This document shows positions 17,566-26,767 of a stretch of DNA of 64,000 nucleotides, in pieces. Origin of the DNA: CAYRES01 sp964423425 (GTDB lineage Bacteria; Actinomycetota; Thermoleophilia; RBG-16-64-13). Where the stretch lies: contig CAYRES010000003.1 of the NCBI GenBank assembly GCA_964423425.1, positions 62,001 through 126,000 on the forward strand. The letters run 5' to 3'. The notes under the pieces were generated by a model that worked only from the letters and a program-made list of their open reading frames with translations, ran no database searches and was not told where the DNA came from. The position numbers were made by a program, and so were the translations under genes. The number at the start of each line of letters is the position of its first letter. The first letter of the stretch is position 1.

Positions 17566-17662
17566 TTATGCACGGCATCCGCTCCCGTATCATCCAGGTG
17601 CCCTACTACCGCCGCCACCCAAGGCTGCCGCCGGCGCCCGAAACGGCGCCCCGCCGGCCCTC

Positions 17663-19204
17663 CTAATGCCGGAAGTGCCTCCGCCCGGTCATCACCATGG
17701 CGATGCCACGGGCTTCGGCCGCGGCCAGCACCTCATCGTCCCGCTTCGAGCCGCCCGGCTGGACGGCCGCCGTCGCCCCGGCGTCGATGCAGACCTCGAG
17801 CGCGTCGGGGAAGGGGAAGAAGGCATCGGACGCCACCACGCACCCCTCCAGCGAGTGGAGCGCCTTCTGCACGGCGATGCGGGCCGAATCGACCCGGCTC
17901 ATCTGTCCCGCCCCCACCCCCACGGTCATGAGGTCCTTGGCCAAGACGATGGCATTCGACTTCACGTGCTTGGCCACCCGCCAGCCGAAGAGCAGGTCGC
18001 CCCACTCGTCCTCCGACGGATGGCGCGTGGTCACCACCCGCATGTTCTCCCGCTCGTCCACCTCGGTGTCGCGATCCTCCACCAGGAGACCGCCGTTGAT
18101 GCGCTTCATGTCGAAGCGGCGGCGGAGTGTCTGCCGGCTCTCGGTGTCGACCAGGATGCGGATATCGGCCTTGCGGGTGAGAATCTCGAGCGCCTCCTCC
18201 TCGTAACCAGGCGCGGAAAGCACCTCGATGAAGTTCTTGCTCATCTCCTCGGCCAGCACTTCGTCCACCACCCGGTTCACGGCGATGACGCTGCCGTACG
18301 CCGACCCCGGGTCGCAGGAGAGCGCCTTCAAATAGGCGTGGGTGATGCCCTCGGCGACGGCGCACCCGCAGGGATTGTTGTGCTTGATGATCACGCAGCA
18401 GGGGAGGGCGAACTCGTCCACCAGCCGCCGGGCCGAGTCGAGATCGAGGATGTTGTTGAAGGAGAGCTGCGCTCCGTGCAGCTGGTTGATGGTGAAGACC
18501 GGGGTGCGATCGGTCGCCAGATCCGAGTACAGCGCGGCTCGCTGGTGGGGGTTCTCCCCGTAGCGCAGGTCCTGGAGCTTCACGAAGTCGAGCATGAGGG
18601 AATCGGGGAACTCGCCCGCCGCCTCGTTGAACCAGGTGGCGATGGCGGTGTCGTAGGCGGCGGTGTGATTGAAGGCGGCGGCTGCAAGGCGCCGCCGCGT
18701 CTCGAGCGAGAGTCGACCTTCGTTGCCACGCATTTCCGCAAGCACACCGTCGTACTCGCCCGGGTTCACCACGATACCCACGCCGCCGAAGTTCTTGGCC
18801 GCCGCCCGCACCATGGTGGGGCCGCCAATGTCGATGTTCTCGATGATCTCGGCTTCGTCCACGCCGCGCCGCGAAGCCGTCTCGCTGAACGGGTACAGGT
18901 TGACCACCACCAGGTCGATGGGCTCGATGCCGAGCTCCTGGATGGCCTCCATGTGCTCATGGATGTTGCGGTCGGCCAGGATGCCGCCGTGGATGGCCGG
19001 ATGGAGGGTCTTGACCCGTCCATCCATGATCTCGGGAAACCCCGTCACCTGAGAGACCGGCGTCACGGTAACACCGTTCTCCTCCAGGAAACGAGCCGTT
19101 CCCCCGGTGGAGATGATCTCCACTCCCATTGCGGCCAACCCCTCCACGAAGGGCACAAGCCCTCTCTTGTCCGATACCGACACCAGCGCCCGGCGAATCC
19201 TCAC
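17663..19204 (-). CDS. purH: Bifunctional AICAR transformylase/IMP cyclohydrolase
   Basis: Last two steps of purine synthesis: formylation of AICAR with 10-formyl-THF and ring closure to IMP. 513 residues, normal length. The N-terminal MGS-like cyclohydrolase domain shows ISTGGTARFL, VKTLHPAIHGGIL and LVVVNLYPF. The C-terminal transformylase domain has the CVIIKHNNPCG motif and ends with a typical GIAMVMTGRRHFRH tail. It starts at GTG 19204 with GGGAGG 8 nt upstream, 25 bp after purN. It is the last gene of the purine cluster. Confidence 0.97.
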   Translation of the reverse strand: MRIRRALVSVSDKRGLVPFVEGLAAMGVEIISTGGTARFLEENGVTVTPVSQVTGFPEIMDGRVKTLHPAIHGGILADRNIHEHMEAIQELGIEPIDLVVVNLYPFSETASRRGVDEAEIIENIDIGGPTMVRAAAKNFGGVGIVVNPGEYDGVLAEMRGNEGRLSLETRRRLAAAAFNHTAAYDTAIATWFNEAAGEFPDSLMLDFVKLQDLRYGENPHQRAALYSDLATDRTPVFTINQLHGAQLSFNNILDLDSARRLVDEFALPCCVIIKHNNPCGCAVAEGITHAYLKALSCDPGSAYGSVIAVNRVVDEVLAEEMSKNFIEVLSAPGYEEEALEILTRKADIRILVDTESRQTLRRRFDMKRINGGLLVEDRDTEVDERENMRVVTTRHPSEDEWGDLLFGWRVAKHVKSNAIVLAKDLMTVGVGAGQMSRVDSARIAVQKALHSLEGCVVASDAFFPFPDALEVCIDAGATAAVQPGGSKRDDEVLAAAEARGIAMVMTGRRHFRH

Positions 19205-19229
19205 TGTATTCCTCCCGAAACTGCGATTG

Positions 19230-19997
19230 CTATCCAGTCGCCGAAGCGTCTACGGCCAATCCGCGGCCGTACTCCGGCTCTCGTTCGTCCTCCACCCTCA
19301 CCAGCCTCGACCCGGCGCGCGGCGGCGTCACCTTTTTCCGCGCCATGAGTTCCACCACCCGGGGCAGCACCCGGTGCTCCACGAGGTGAATCCGCTCCGC
19401 CAGGGTGTCGGCCGTGTCGTCGTCGCGCACCCGCACCGGCTCCTGCGCGATCACCGGCCCGGAATCGACCCCCTCGTCTATGAAGTGCACCGTCACCCCC
19501 GTGACCTTCACGCCGTAGTCGATGGCCTCCTGGAAGGCACTGTGGCCGGGAAACGAGGGCAGGAGCGCGGGATGAAGATTGATGATGCGATGGGGAAAGC
19601 GTTGGACGAAGGATGGGGTGAGGATGTGCATGTAGCCGGCCCCCACGATGAGGTCGGCGGAGACCGCTTCGATGGCGTCGCCCATGGCCCGGTCGCGCTC
19701 CTCGCGTGACCGATAGTCGTCCGCGCGGAACACCGCTGTGGGAATACCGGCCCGCTCAGCCCGGGTGAGCCCCATCACGCCGGGCACGTTGCTGATCACA
19801 AGCACGATCTCGATGCCGGCCACCCTGCCGTGCAACCGGTCGATGAGGGCCTGTAGGTTCGACCCGCTGCCCGACACCAGCACCACCACCCGATAGGAGG
19901 CCGGCATGCCGGCGGCGTTGCCGTCGCGGTCCGCGCCGCGGCCGGCCGCCCCGGCGCCGGCGCTACCGCCTTGCCCACCCGCCTCGGGGCCGCTCAT
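19230..19997 (-). CDS. purN: Phosphoribosylglycinamide formyltransferase
   Basis: Transfers a formyl group from 10-formyl-THF to GAR. The GART fold starts at RVVVLVSGSGSNLQALID. The catalytic region reads INLHPALLPSFPGHSA (His), and the catalytic Asp is in DEGVDSGPVI. It has a Gly/Ala-rich N-terminal extension of about 30 residues if translation begins at ATG 19997, 1 bp after purM, with GGAGGG about 11 nt upstream. An internal ATG in front of PASYRVVVL would give a more standard protein. Confidence 0.95.
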   Translation of the reverse strand: MSGPEAGGQGGSAGAGAAGRGADRDGNAAGMPASYRVVVLVSGSGSNLQALIDRLHGRVAGIEIVLVISNVPGVMGLTRAERAGIPTAVFRADDYRSREERDRAMGDAIEAVSADLIVGAGYMHILTPSFVQRFPHRIINLHPALLPSFPGHSAFQEAIDYGVKVTGVTVHFIDEGVDSGPVIAQEPVRVRDDDTADTLAERIHLVEHRVLPRVVELMARKKVTPPRAGSRLVRVEDEREPEYGRGLAVDASATG

Positions 19998-19998
19998 A

Positions 19999-21111
19999 TC
20001 AAAACACTCCCTCCAGCTCGACCGTCCGCTCGCCGCGCACGATCCGTCCCAGCGAGAGTGGTCGCTCGCCCGCCCGCTCGAGTAGCGTAGCCACGTGCTC
20101 GGCCGCTTCCTGCGCCACAACCAGCACGAAACCCACCCCCATATTGAAGGTGCGGAACATCTCCGTGTCGGCCACGCCCCCGAGCTCCTGGATGACCCGG
20201 AACTCCCGCGGCACCCTCCAGCTCTCGAAGTGAAGGCGGGCCGACATTCCCCGCGGGATGACCCGGCCCAAGTTGCCCCCGATACCGCCACCCGTGATGT
20301 GGGCCATTGCCCTCACCGGGAGGCCGAGCTCGAGGAGCTCGAGAACCGGCTTGACGTAGATGCGCGTGGGCCGCAACAACAGCTCACCGAAGATCGTCCC
20401 GTCCGCAGCGACGGCCGCAGTGCCGAGGGCGGTGCCCTCCGCGCCGTCACCGGCCCCGGACAACCGCTCGCCCAGACCGATGCCGGCCTCGGCCAGCACC
20501 CGCCGCACCAGCGAGTATCCGTTGGAGTGGAAACCATCGGACGCCAGGCCTATCACCTGGTCGCCCACCTCCACTCGGGAGCCATCCACGATCGCGGTCT
20601 TCTCCACCACGCCCACGCAGAAGCCGGCCAAATCGAACTCGCTCGGAGCGTACAAACCAGGCATCTCGGCCATCTCGCCGCCCACGAGGGCGCAGCCCGA
20701 GCGGCGGCAGCCCTCGGCCACGCCTTCCACCAAGGCAGCCGTCTCCTCGGGCACCAGCCGGCCGACGGCCAGGTAGTCGAGAAAGAACAGCGGGCGGGCT
20801 CCCAAGGTGAGCACGTCGTTCACCGACATGGCCACCAAGTCGATACCCACCGTGTCGAGGCAGGCAAGCTCCTGCGCCAGAAGGATCTTGGTGCCCACTC
20901 CATCTGTGGCCGACACCAAGACGGGATTCTCCATGCCGGTAGGCATCTCGAAGAGGGCGCCGAAACCTCCCACGGAACCGATAACTCCCGGGGTGCGGGT
21001 GCTCTCCACCGCCCCCTTGATCAGCTCGACGGCGCGCTCGCCGGCATCGATGTCCACCCCCGCCTGCGTGTAGGTGAGCCCGTCTTTCCCCTCGTCCTTG
21101 CCGGCCATCAT
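19999..21111 (-). CDS. purM: Phosphoribosylformylglycinamidine cyclo-ligase (AIR synthetase)
   Basis: ATP-dependent closure of FGAM to AIR, the fifth step of purine synthesis. About 370 residues. YTQAGVDIDAGERAVELIK is the N-terminal signature. LVSATDGVGTKILLA, DLVAMSVNDVLTLGA and GCALVGGEMAEMPGLY are core AIRS motifs, and ITGGGIGGNL lies in the C-terminal domain. It begins with ATG-ATG at 21111/21108 and is followed after 1 bp by purN. Confidence 0.97.
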   Translation of the reverse strand: MMAGKDEGKDGLTYTQAGVDIDAGERAVELIKGAVESTRTPGVIGSVGGFGALFEMPTGMENPVLVSATDGVGTKILLAQELACLDTVGIDLVAMSVNDVLTLGARPLFFLDYLAVGRLVPEETAALVEGVAEGCRRSGCALVGGEMAEMPGLYAPSEFDLAGFCVGVVEKTAIVDGSRVEVGDQVIGLASDGFHSNGYSLVRRVLAEAGIGLGERLSGAGDGAEGTALGTAAVAADGTIFGELLLRPTRIYVKPVLELLELGLPVRAMAHITGGGIGGNLGRVIPRGMSARLHFESWRVPREFRVIQELGGVADTEMFRTFNMGVGFVLVVAQEAAEHVATLLERAGERPLSLGRIVRGERTVELEGVF

Positions 21112-21163
21112 CCTCCCTCGTCAGATTCGCACAGGCATGTCACACAGCAGCGTGCGCCCTCGC

Positions 21164-21316
21164 CTAGAACCACAGAATGACGGAAGCCACCGTCGCCACC
21201 AGACTTACAGTCGCCAGACCCAGAAGACGCCGGTCGCGCTCGAGTAATCCCAAGAGAACACTCCCGAAGAAGGCCACGAGCAGAACGAAGAGGACTGCAC
21301 TGAAGGCGGAACTCAC
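21164..21316 (-). CDS. Small two-helix membrane protein
   Basis: A 50-residue frame from GTG 21316 to TAG 21164, 52 bp upstream of purM on the same strand. It encodes two hydrophobic segments, SAVLFVLLVAFFGSVLLGLL and LGLATVSLVATVASVILWF, split by a charged ERDRR turn. The open frame continues upstream through a Pro/Gly-rich stretch without a usual start codon, and the ribosome-binding site is weak. Function unknown; probably co-transcribed with purM. Confidence 0.45.
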   Translation of the reverse strand: MSSAFSAVLFVLLVAFFGSVLLGLLERDRRLLGLATVSLVATVASVILWF

Positions 21317-21432
21317 GACGGCCCGGCCTTTTCCGTCAAATGTGGAGGTCGGCAGCTCATCAGGCGGCCCGCCGGGTGGGCTGTCGTGCGGCCCCTCAGA
21401 CCGCGCACGCGAAGTGGCGTCACGCTTCCCAT

Positions 21433-21458
21433 GGGTTCAGATGGTACCATCTGAACCC
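21433..21458. promoter_or_regulatory. Perfect 26-bp palindrome between divergent genes
   Basis: The arms GGGTTCAGATG and CATCTGAACCC flank GTAC with no mismatch. It lies between the minus-strand small membrane gene with purM and the plus-strand membrane protein gene at 21480. No T-tract follows, so a bidirectional operator is more likely than a terminator. The cognate regulator is unknown. Confidence 0.55.
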
Positions 21459-21479
21459 GTGTGGGTTGCGGTTCATCTC

Positions 21480-21905
21480 ATGTCTGGCTTGGCGCTCGGA
21501 GCCCTCTTACCCGCCGCGTGGTGGGGACGTCCGCTCACCGTCACCGCCGCCATCGTGGCCTCGCTGGCACTCCACGCCCTGCTCGACCTCGTTCCCCACT
21601 GGGACTATACGCACCACCGGCTGCGCAGGCTGTGGGGCGGCCTCGATGTGCTGCTGTCACTGGGGCTGTTCCTGACAGGCGCCCTGGTATTCGGCTTCCC
21701 CAGCCTGGTGCTGCTCACCGGAGCGGTATCGGCCCTCCCCGATCTCGACGTCCTCGACTCGCTTCTGCCCTTCAGACGCAGCGTCCGCTGGTTCCCCAGC
21801 CACTGGCGCCGCTACCCGCACGGAAGCTGTGGCCCGATGCCCGGCGTCCTCGTGCAGGCGGCCGTGGTCGCCGTCTCGGCGCTGATACTCGCTCTCAGTG
21901 TGTAG
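21480..21905 (+). CDS. YdjM/DUF457-like small membrane protein
   Basis: A protein of about 141 residues with four hydrophobic segments and histidine-bearing connecting motifs (HALLDLVPHWDYTHH and LPDLDVLDSLLP), which resemble the metal-ligand-like motifs of YdjM/DUF457 membrane hydrolase-like proteins. The start could be GTG 21459, GTG 21465 or ATG 21480; none has a clear ribosome-binding site. I took the ATG because the first GTG abuts the palindrome. Function unknown. Confidence 0.6.
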   Translation: MSGLALGALLPAAWWGRPLTVTAAIVASLALHALLDLVPHWDYTHHRLRRLWGGLDVLLSLGLFLTGALVFGFPSLVLLTGAVSALPDLDVLDSLLPFRRSVRWFPSHWRRYPHGSCGPMPGVLVQAAVVAVSALILALSV

Positions 21906-21954
21906 CCGTGGTCGGGAGGGCGTCGCCTGCGGCCGGTTGCCCAGGGCGCCTTGT

Positions 21955-22740
21955 CTAAGGGGCCGAGTGGAGCTGCGTCTGTAGATCAAAGAGGGCCTGC
22001 TGGTTCGCCCGGAGAAGTCCCTCCGTACTCCGGTCGAGATCCACGATGAGGTAGAGCACGAATGCCAGCACCAAAAGGAGCAGGGCGAGAGCGACGAAGT
22101 CCCTCTTGACCGCGTACCCCGTCTGTATGCCGACCATGAACACCGCAACCACGGCGATCACGAACATGCTCAATAACACGAAGGGGGGAATGCGCACGTA
22201 AACCCCCACGACCACCCTCTCCGTGTGCAGATCGATCACCTCGTTGAGGGCAGAGATGTACAGGCCGGTCGTCGGTGCCGTGTTACCCCCACGTACGATC
22301 TCTTCCACCTGCGCCCACAGTTCCGCGTGGATCTCCTCGGAGCGCCCCCGGACCTCGGCGAACTTGGTTCGATCCAGGGCCACGGCCACGCGCTGGTCTA
22401 CATACTCCCGCAGCAAATCCCGAGCCGGCCCCCGATACTCGTCGTCAAGGTAGCCGGCACGCAACCACGCCGTGCCTATCGCGTTGGCCTCCGCCGTCGT
22501 CGACATTCTGCGCTCCTGTGAGGCGTTCACGCCGAACCCGACCACAAAGGCAAGAAGAAAGGTGAGCAGGGCCAACGTCGCCCCCGTGATGGCCCCCACT
22601 CCGGTGTCGAAGCCCTCGTGTTTCCTGCCCGGACCTTGCCGCGCGTAGAGATAGCCTCCCAGAAAAGCGGCCGTCAGCAGTAGAACCGTGAGCGGGTAGA
22701 AGGCCGACAGCGAGATGTGATCCAAGGGCTGAGCGTCCAT
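21955..22740 (-). CDS. DUF4239 (bestrophin-like) membrane protein
   Basis: A 261-residue protein with two N-terminal helices (about 13-33 and 50-70), a soluble middle domain rich in Arg/Glu (about 75-180), and two C-terminal helices (about 183-235). VGFGVNASQERRMSTTAEANAIGTAWLR resembles DUF4239 proteins. It lies inside the purine cluster but has no evident link to purine synthesis. AAGGAG lies upstream of the ATG. Confidence 0.75.
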   Translation of the reverse strand: MDAQPLDHISLSAFYPLTVLLLTAAFLGGYLYARQGPGRKHEGFDTGVGAITGATLALLTFLLAFVVGFGVNASQERRMSTTAEANAIGTAWLRAGYLDDEYRGPARDLLREYVDQRVAVALDRTKFAEVRGRSEEIHAELWAQVEEIVRGGNTAPTTGLYISALNEVIDLHTERVVVGVYVRIPPFVLLSMFVIAVVAVFMVGIQTGYAVKRDFVALALLLLVLAFVLYLIVDLDRSTEGLLRANQQALFDLQTQLHSAP

Positions 22741-22792
22741 GCGCCCCTACTCTCCTTCCTCGAAAAGATCCGAGCGATGCCACGGAGCCCTC

Positions 22793-23956
22793 CTACGCTC
22801 CGTGCACCGATTCCCCCTTCGCAACCCCCTCAAACGGGAAGCGCAACCCGAACACGTATCGATAGCGGTCGTACAACGTGACGAGTAGGGTGAGCATCAT
22901 CACGAAGAAGATGGTGTTGCCCCAGTTCAATGAGCCGCCCGCCCAACCGAGCACGGAGCCGAGGAGCAGCACCACACCCATGTTGATCACCGTCATGGCC
23001 AGAAATTCACGCCCGGCCGAGGCCCAGCCCTTGTCCCGTGCCGCCAGCCAATGGCTCACGAACGCGTTGATGACCACAAGAATTCCCACACCCACGGCCA
23101 ATTGCAGGTTGGTGGATTGGATACCGGGAAGCGTCTGAGCGAAGATCACCGAGAGGAAAGCCACCAGCACCACCTTCTCCAGCAGCCGGCGGTTGAACAC
23201 ACGTCCAATTGCCTTCACGGCCAGCCTCTCTTTCAGGTCGGTGCTCTCGGGAGGCAGCGGATCCGCCCGGAAGCGCCACTTCCAGTCGGCCGCCGGAAGC
23301 TTCTTGGCGATGAGCCACCACAGCAGCAGAACGATCAACCCCACCACGGCCGCCGCCACCGCGAAGACCCACGGCCGCATGGCGAAGGCCTGGCCCCAGG
23401 AGTCGATCAGTTCGGCCCCGAAGATGTGCATCTTGATGAAGTCGGTCATGTCCAGCTTCGCGATGTGTATCCACCACTCCTGAGGCAACTTGATCACGAT
23501 CCAGATGGCCGCAACCGCGATGATCCACGCCTTCCTGCTGAGCCGCACCGGGTTCCAGCGGGTGCGTACCAGCTCGTAGAAGATGAAGAAGTACTCGAAG
23601 GTGTTGGGGAACATGAACAGGAGCCACCTGATCTCGGTGATGTTGAACGCGAGCACTCCCACGAGCCTGTAGTAGAAGAGGAAGCGGCTCGCCTGAAACG
23701 CGAACAGGCTGGTCCAGTTGCGGAGCGTGGCGATGTAGGCGATGGAGAGGTAGAAGACGTCGAGGGCCTTATCGTAGGGCTGATAGCCGTCCAGGTTGAG
23801 CGTGGTGAAGACCTGGAAGATCGTCTGGTCGACGGCGTCGAGCACGAGGCAGGCGATGATCGCAGGGAGGGGATAGCGGAAGATCGCCAGAGGGAGCAGT
23901 AGCCGCGCAGCCACGACCAGCAAGAAGACGACAATGTCCGCAGCCGATTCCCCCAT
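22793..23956 (-). CDS. Polytopic membrane protein, unassigned
   Basis: A 387-residue protein with about nine hydrophobic segments. It is Trp/Phe-rich in the middle (FLFYYRLVGVLAFNITEIRW; KLPQEWWIHIAKLDMTDFIKMH). No family motif is recognised. GCGAGGG precedes the ATG. It sits between purF and the DUF4239 gene on the same strand and may be expressed with them. Confidence 0.7.
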   Translation of the reverse strand: MGESAADIVVFLLVVAARLLLPLAIFRYPLPAIIACLVLDAVDQTIFQVFTTLNLDGYQPYDKALDVFYLSIAYIATLRNWTSLFAFQASRFLFYYRLVGVLAFNITEIRWLLFMFPNTFEYFFIFYELVRTRWNPVRLSRKAWIIAVAAIWIVIKLPQEWWIHIAKLDMTDFIKMHIFGAELIDSWGQAFAMRPWVFAVAAAVVGLIVLLLWWLIAKKLPAADWKWRFRADPLPPESTDLKERLAVKAIGRVFNRRLLEKVVLVAFLSVIFAQTLPGIQSTNLQLAVGVGILVVINAFVSHWLAARDKGWASAGREFLAMTVINMGVVLLLGSVLGWAGGSLNWGNTIFFVMMLTLLVTLYDRYRYVFGLRFPFEGVAKGESVHGA

Positions 23957-24143
23957 GGGCCCTCGCTTCCCGTCTACATGTGCGGCCCCAGCAGCCTCAA
24001 CAGGCCCGGTAGCGTATCACCATCGAGGCGGACGCATCAATGGGGGCATGGGGGCGTGGCCCGCATGCGTGCTGGTGAGTGCAGCACCGACACACCGCCG
24101 CCCGCCCCACGCACGGGTTGCCGGTTGTTGGTGCCCGAGGTTC

Positions 24144-25661
24144 TCAACGCCTGGCGCCGGCGTTCTCCTCGAAGCGCAACTTGGCCAGACGCAGGTCGTC
24201 GGGCACAGAGCAGGGGTACGAACCGCTGAAACAGGCCGTGCAGAAACAGTCCTCCACCCCGGTGGCCGCCTGCAACCCTTCGAGTGACAGATAGGCGAGC
24301 GAAGTGGCTCCCACCTGCCGGCCGACATCCGCCACCGACTGCTGAAAGGCAATGAGCTCGTCCTGGTCGGCCATGTCGATGCCGTAGAAGCAGGGAAATA
24401 CGATGGGAGGCGAGCAGATGCGCAGGTGAACCTCCGCCGCACCCGCCTCGAACAGCATGGCCACGAGGCGCCGCGTGGTGTTGCCCCGCACGATGGAGTC
24501 GTCGACCGCCACGATGCGCCGCCCCTCGATGTTGGAGACGAGCGGGTTGAGCTTCATGCGGATGCCCAGGCGGCGCAACTCGTCGGCGGGTTCGATGAAG
24601 GTGCGCCCGACGTACTTGTTCTTGATGAGGCCGTCACCGAAGTGAATGCCGCTCTCCTCGGCGAAGCCCACCGCACCCGGCTTGCCCGTGTCGGGCACGG
24701 GGATGACCAAGTCGGCGTCAACCGGCGACTCCTCCGCCAAACGCCGCCCCATGCGCACCCGGGCGTCGTAAAGCGTCTGCCCCTTCATGACGGAGTCGGG
24801 CCGGCCGAAGTAGATGAATTCGAACACACAGAGGGACTCCCGCTGTCGACCCGCCACCTGCTCGATGTGGTACCCGGTGTCGTCTATAAAGCACATCTCG
24901 CCCGGTTCGATCTCGCGGAGCGTGCGGGCGCCAATGATGTCGAACGCCGAGGTCTCACTGGCCAGCACGTAGCGGCCGTCGAGTTCGCCCAGCACCAAGG
25001 GACGCACCCCATAGGGGTCGCGGAAGCCGATGACCTCCTCGTCGGTGAGCACCACCGCGCTGAAAGCCCCGCGCAATTGGGGGATGACCTCGCGCAGGGC
25101 GTCCTTCACGTCGCCCTCGGCATACTGCGCCAGAAGGCCGGCAATGACCTCGGTGTCGGACGTGGTATCGAAGGTGTGGCCACTGTCGAGGAGCCGGCCC
25201 CGCAGTTCCGCCGTATTGACGAGGTTGCCGTTGTGGGCCAGGGCCACGGCACCGTGATTGCGGCCCTTGATGATGGGCTGGGCGTTGCTCCAACCGGTGG
25301 CCCCGGTGGTCGAGTAGCGGACGTGGCCGATGGCCGAGTGCCCGGAGAGGCTCTTCAATATGCGCTCGTTGAAGACCTGCGAGAGAAGCCCCAGGTCTTT
25401 GTACACCACGATCTCGGAGTTCTCGCTCACCGCGATGCCCGCCGACTCCTGGCCGCGGTGCTGCAGGGCGAACAGAGCGAAGTAGGTGAGGCGGGCGACA
25501 TCGCGCCCAGGCGCATAGATGGCGAAGATGCCGCACTCCTCACGCGGCGAGTCACCCCACAGGTCACCGTCGAGTGCGCCCCTACCTCTCACCGCTACGC
25601 CCTTCACTCGCAGCGAGCGCCCGCGCACCAGAGGTCGGCCACCGGCGTGAACTCGTCTCAC
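24144..25661 (-). CDS. purF: Amidophosphoribosyltransferase
   Basis: Commits PRPP to purine synthesis using glutamine. REECGIFAIYAP holds the N-terminal catalytic Cys exposed after propeptide removal. GHVRYSTTGATGWSNAQP and ALAHNGNLVN belong to the glutaminase domain. The PRPP-binding loop is IVAVDDSIVRGNTTR. TACFSGSYPC near the C-terminus and the spaced cysteines fit the iron-sulfur (B. subtilis-like) type. The frame begins at a GTG overlapping the previous stop by 4 bp. This would give an unusually long propeptide of about 42 residues; internal GTG codons 19-24 residues downstream are alternatives. Confidence 0.95.
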   Translation of the reverse strand: MRRVHAGGRPLVRGRSLRVKGVAVRGRGALDGDLWGDSPREECGIFAIYAPGRDVARLTYFALFALQHRGQESAGIAVSENSEIVVYKDLGLLSQVFNERILKSLSGHSAIGHVRYSTTGATGWSNAQPIIKGRNHGAVALAHNGNLVNTAELRGRLLDSGHTFDTTSDTEVIAGLLAQYAEGDVKDALREVIPQLRGAFSAVVLTDEEVIGFRDPYGVRPLVLGELDGRYVLASETSAFDIIGARTLREIEPGEMCFIDDTGYHIEQVAGRQRESLCVFEFIYFGRPDSVMKGQTLYDARVRMGRRLAEESPVDADLVIPVPDTGKPGAVGFAEESGIHFGDGLIKNKYVGRTFIEPADELRRLGIRMKLNPLVSNIEGRRIVAVDDSIVRGNTTRRLVAMLFEAGAAEVHLRICSPPIVFPCFYGIDMADQDELIAFQQSVADVGRQVGATSLAYLSLEGLQAATGVEDCFCTACFSGSYPCSVPDDLRLAKLRFEENAGARR

Positions 25662-25882
25662 GCATTCTGCTCGGCTCCCTTTTCCACCTCTTCATTGGCC
25701 CCCTCGGCAGACCCGCCGGCCGGCCCTTGGGCCGGCGGCACAGCAAGGCAATCAGGACCGGCACCCGGTATCTCCCTGTAGTCGAGCTGGCTCAGACAGA
25801 TGGTGCAGGAGCACATGCCCGGCAGGAAGCCCTTCCGGAAGGAGTTCTTATGGCCACAGCGGGGACACATGGTCTCAGACAT
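25658..25882 (-). CDS. Small zinc-ribbon-like protein between purC and purF
   Basis: A 74-residue protein with MCPRCGHKN and, 14 residues on, CSCTIC, a likely zinc-binding Cys cluster. A low-complexity Ala/Gly/Glu-rich tail follows. It overlaps the purF start by 4 bp and lies 38 bp after purC, where many purine operons carry purS/purQ/purL. No similarity to those enzymes is visible. Function unknown. Confidence 0.65.
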   Translation of the reverse strand: MSETMCPRCGHKNSFRKGFLPGMCSCTICLSQLDYREIPGAGPDCLAVPPAQGPAGGSAEGANEEVEKGAEQNA

Positions 25883-25920
25883 CGCTCATACCTCCCGGCC
25901 CAGGCTTCCGCCCGCCCGAC

Positions 25921-26631
25921 CTATTCGAGAATCCTCCTCAGCACCTCGGCGTACGCGTCCTCCACACCGCCCAGATCACGCCGGAAGCGGTCCTTGTCGA
26001 GCTTCTCCTTGGTCTCTGCGTCCCACAACCGGCAGGTATCCGGCGATATCTCATCACCCAAGCGCACGACCCCGGCGGCGTCCTTGCCGAACTCGAGCTT
26101 GAAGTCGACCAGGATGATGCCCTTGCCGGCGAAGAACTCGCTCAAGACCTCGTTCACCCTGCGCGAGAGCCGGGTCGCCTCCTCCAAGTCTTCAGGCGAG
26201 ATCACTCCCAGTTCGTCCAGATGGGTCATGCAGAGCAGGGGGTCACCCAAAGCATCGTCCTTGTAGTAGTACTCGACGATGGGCGGATGTTTGAGCGGCG
26301 TGCCCTCGGGATAGCCGATGCGCTTCGACAACGAGCCGGCGGCGATGTTGCGCACCACGAACTCGACTTGGAACATCTCCAGACGCCGGATGGCCATAGC
26401 GGTGGGAGACTCGTCACCCAAGAAGTGGGTGGGCACCCCTTGGCTCTCCACCAGTTCGAACAGGTGGGCGGAGATGGCGTTGTTCATGCGGCCCTTGCTC
26501 GCGATGGTGCCCATCTTCTTGCCGTCGAAGGCACTGGCCGAGTCTTTGAAGTCTTGGATGTAGACATGGGGATCGTCGGTGGCGTACACAACCTTGGCTT
26601 TGCCCTCGTGGAGCTTCTCGCCTCGAATCAT
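25921..26631 (-). CDS. purC: SAICAR synthase
   Basis: Condenses CAIR with aspartate using ATP. 236 residues. GEKLHEGKAKVVYATDDP is the N-terminal nucleotide-binding signature. VRNIAAGSLSKRIGYPEGT and ILVDFKLEFGKD are SAICAR synthetase motifs, and GDEISPDTCRLWD is the C-terminal signature. GAGGGAGC precedes the ATG. Confidence 0.97.
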   Translation of the reverse strand: MIRGEKLHEGKAKVVYATDDPHVYIQDFKDSASAFDGKKMGTIASKGRMNNAISAHLFELVESQGVPTHFLGDESPTAMAIRRLEMFQVEFVVRNIAAGSLSKRIGYPEGTPLKHPPIVEYYYKDDALGDPLLCMTHLDELGVISPEDLEEATRLSRRVNEVLSEFFAGKGIILVDFKLEFGKDAAGVVRLGDEISPDTCRLWDAETKEKLDKDRFRRDLGGVEDAYAEVLRRILE

Positions 26632-26767
26632 GCTCCCTCAAACCTTCCTTGCGTGATGAGTAGTCCAAGAGAGGAGCGCCCGCGCAGCCTCGCCTGCCTC
26701 CGGCCGTCCGCGGTCACACCGGCAGCGGTATTCTAGCACTATGGGCAACCGCCGCCTGCAGCCCGGC

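Noticed and set aside
17537..19348. A 603-residue plus-strand open frame
   Set aside because: Antisense shadow of purH and the toxin-antitoxin region; low-complexity His/Arg/Gly composition, no motif.
19310..19350. Similarity between the purN 3' end and 55073-55116 (both can read PARGGVTF in one frame) as a dispersed repeat
   Set aside because: The match is short, gapped and very GC-rich; chance similarity is more likely.
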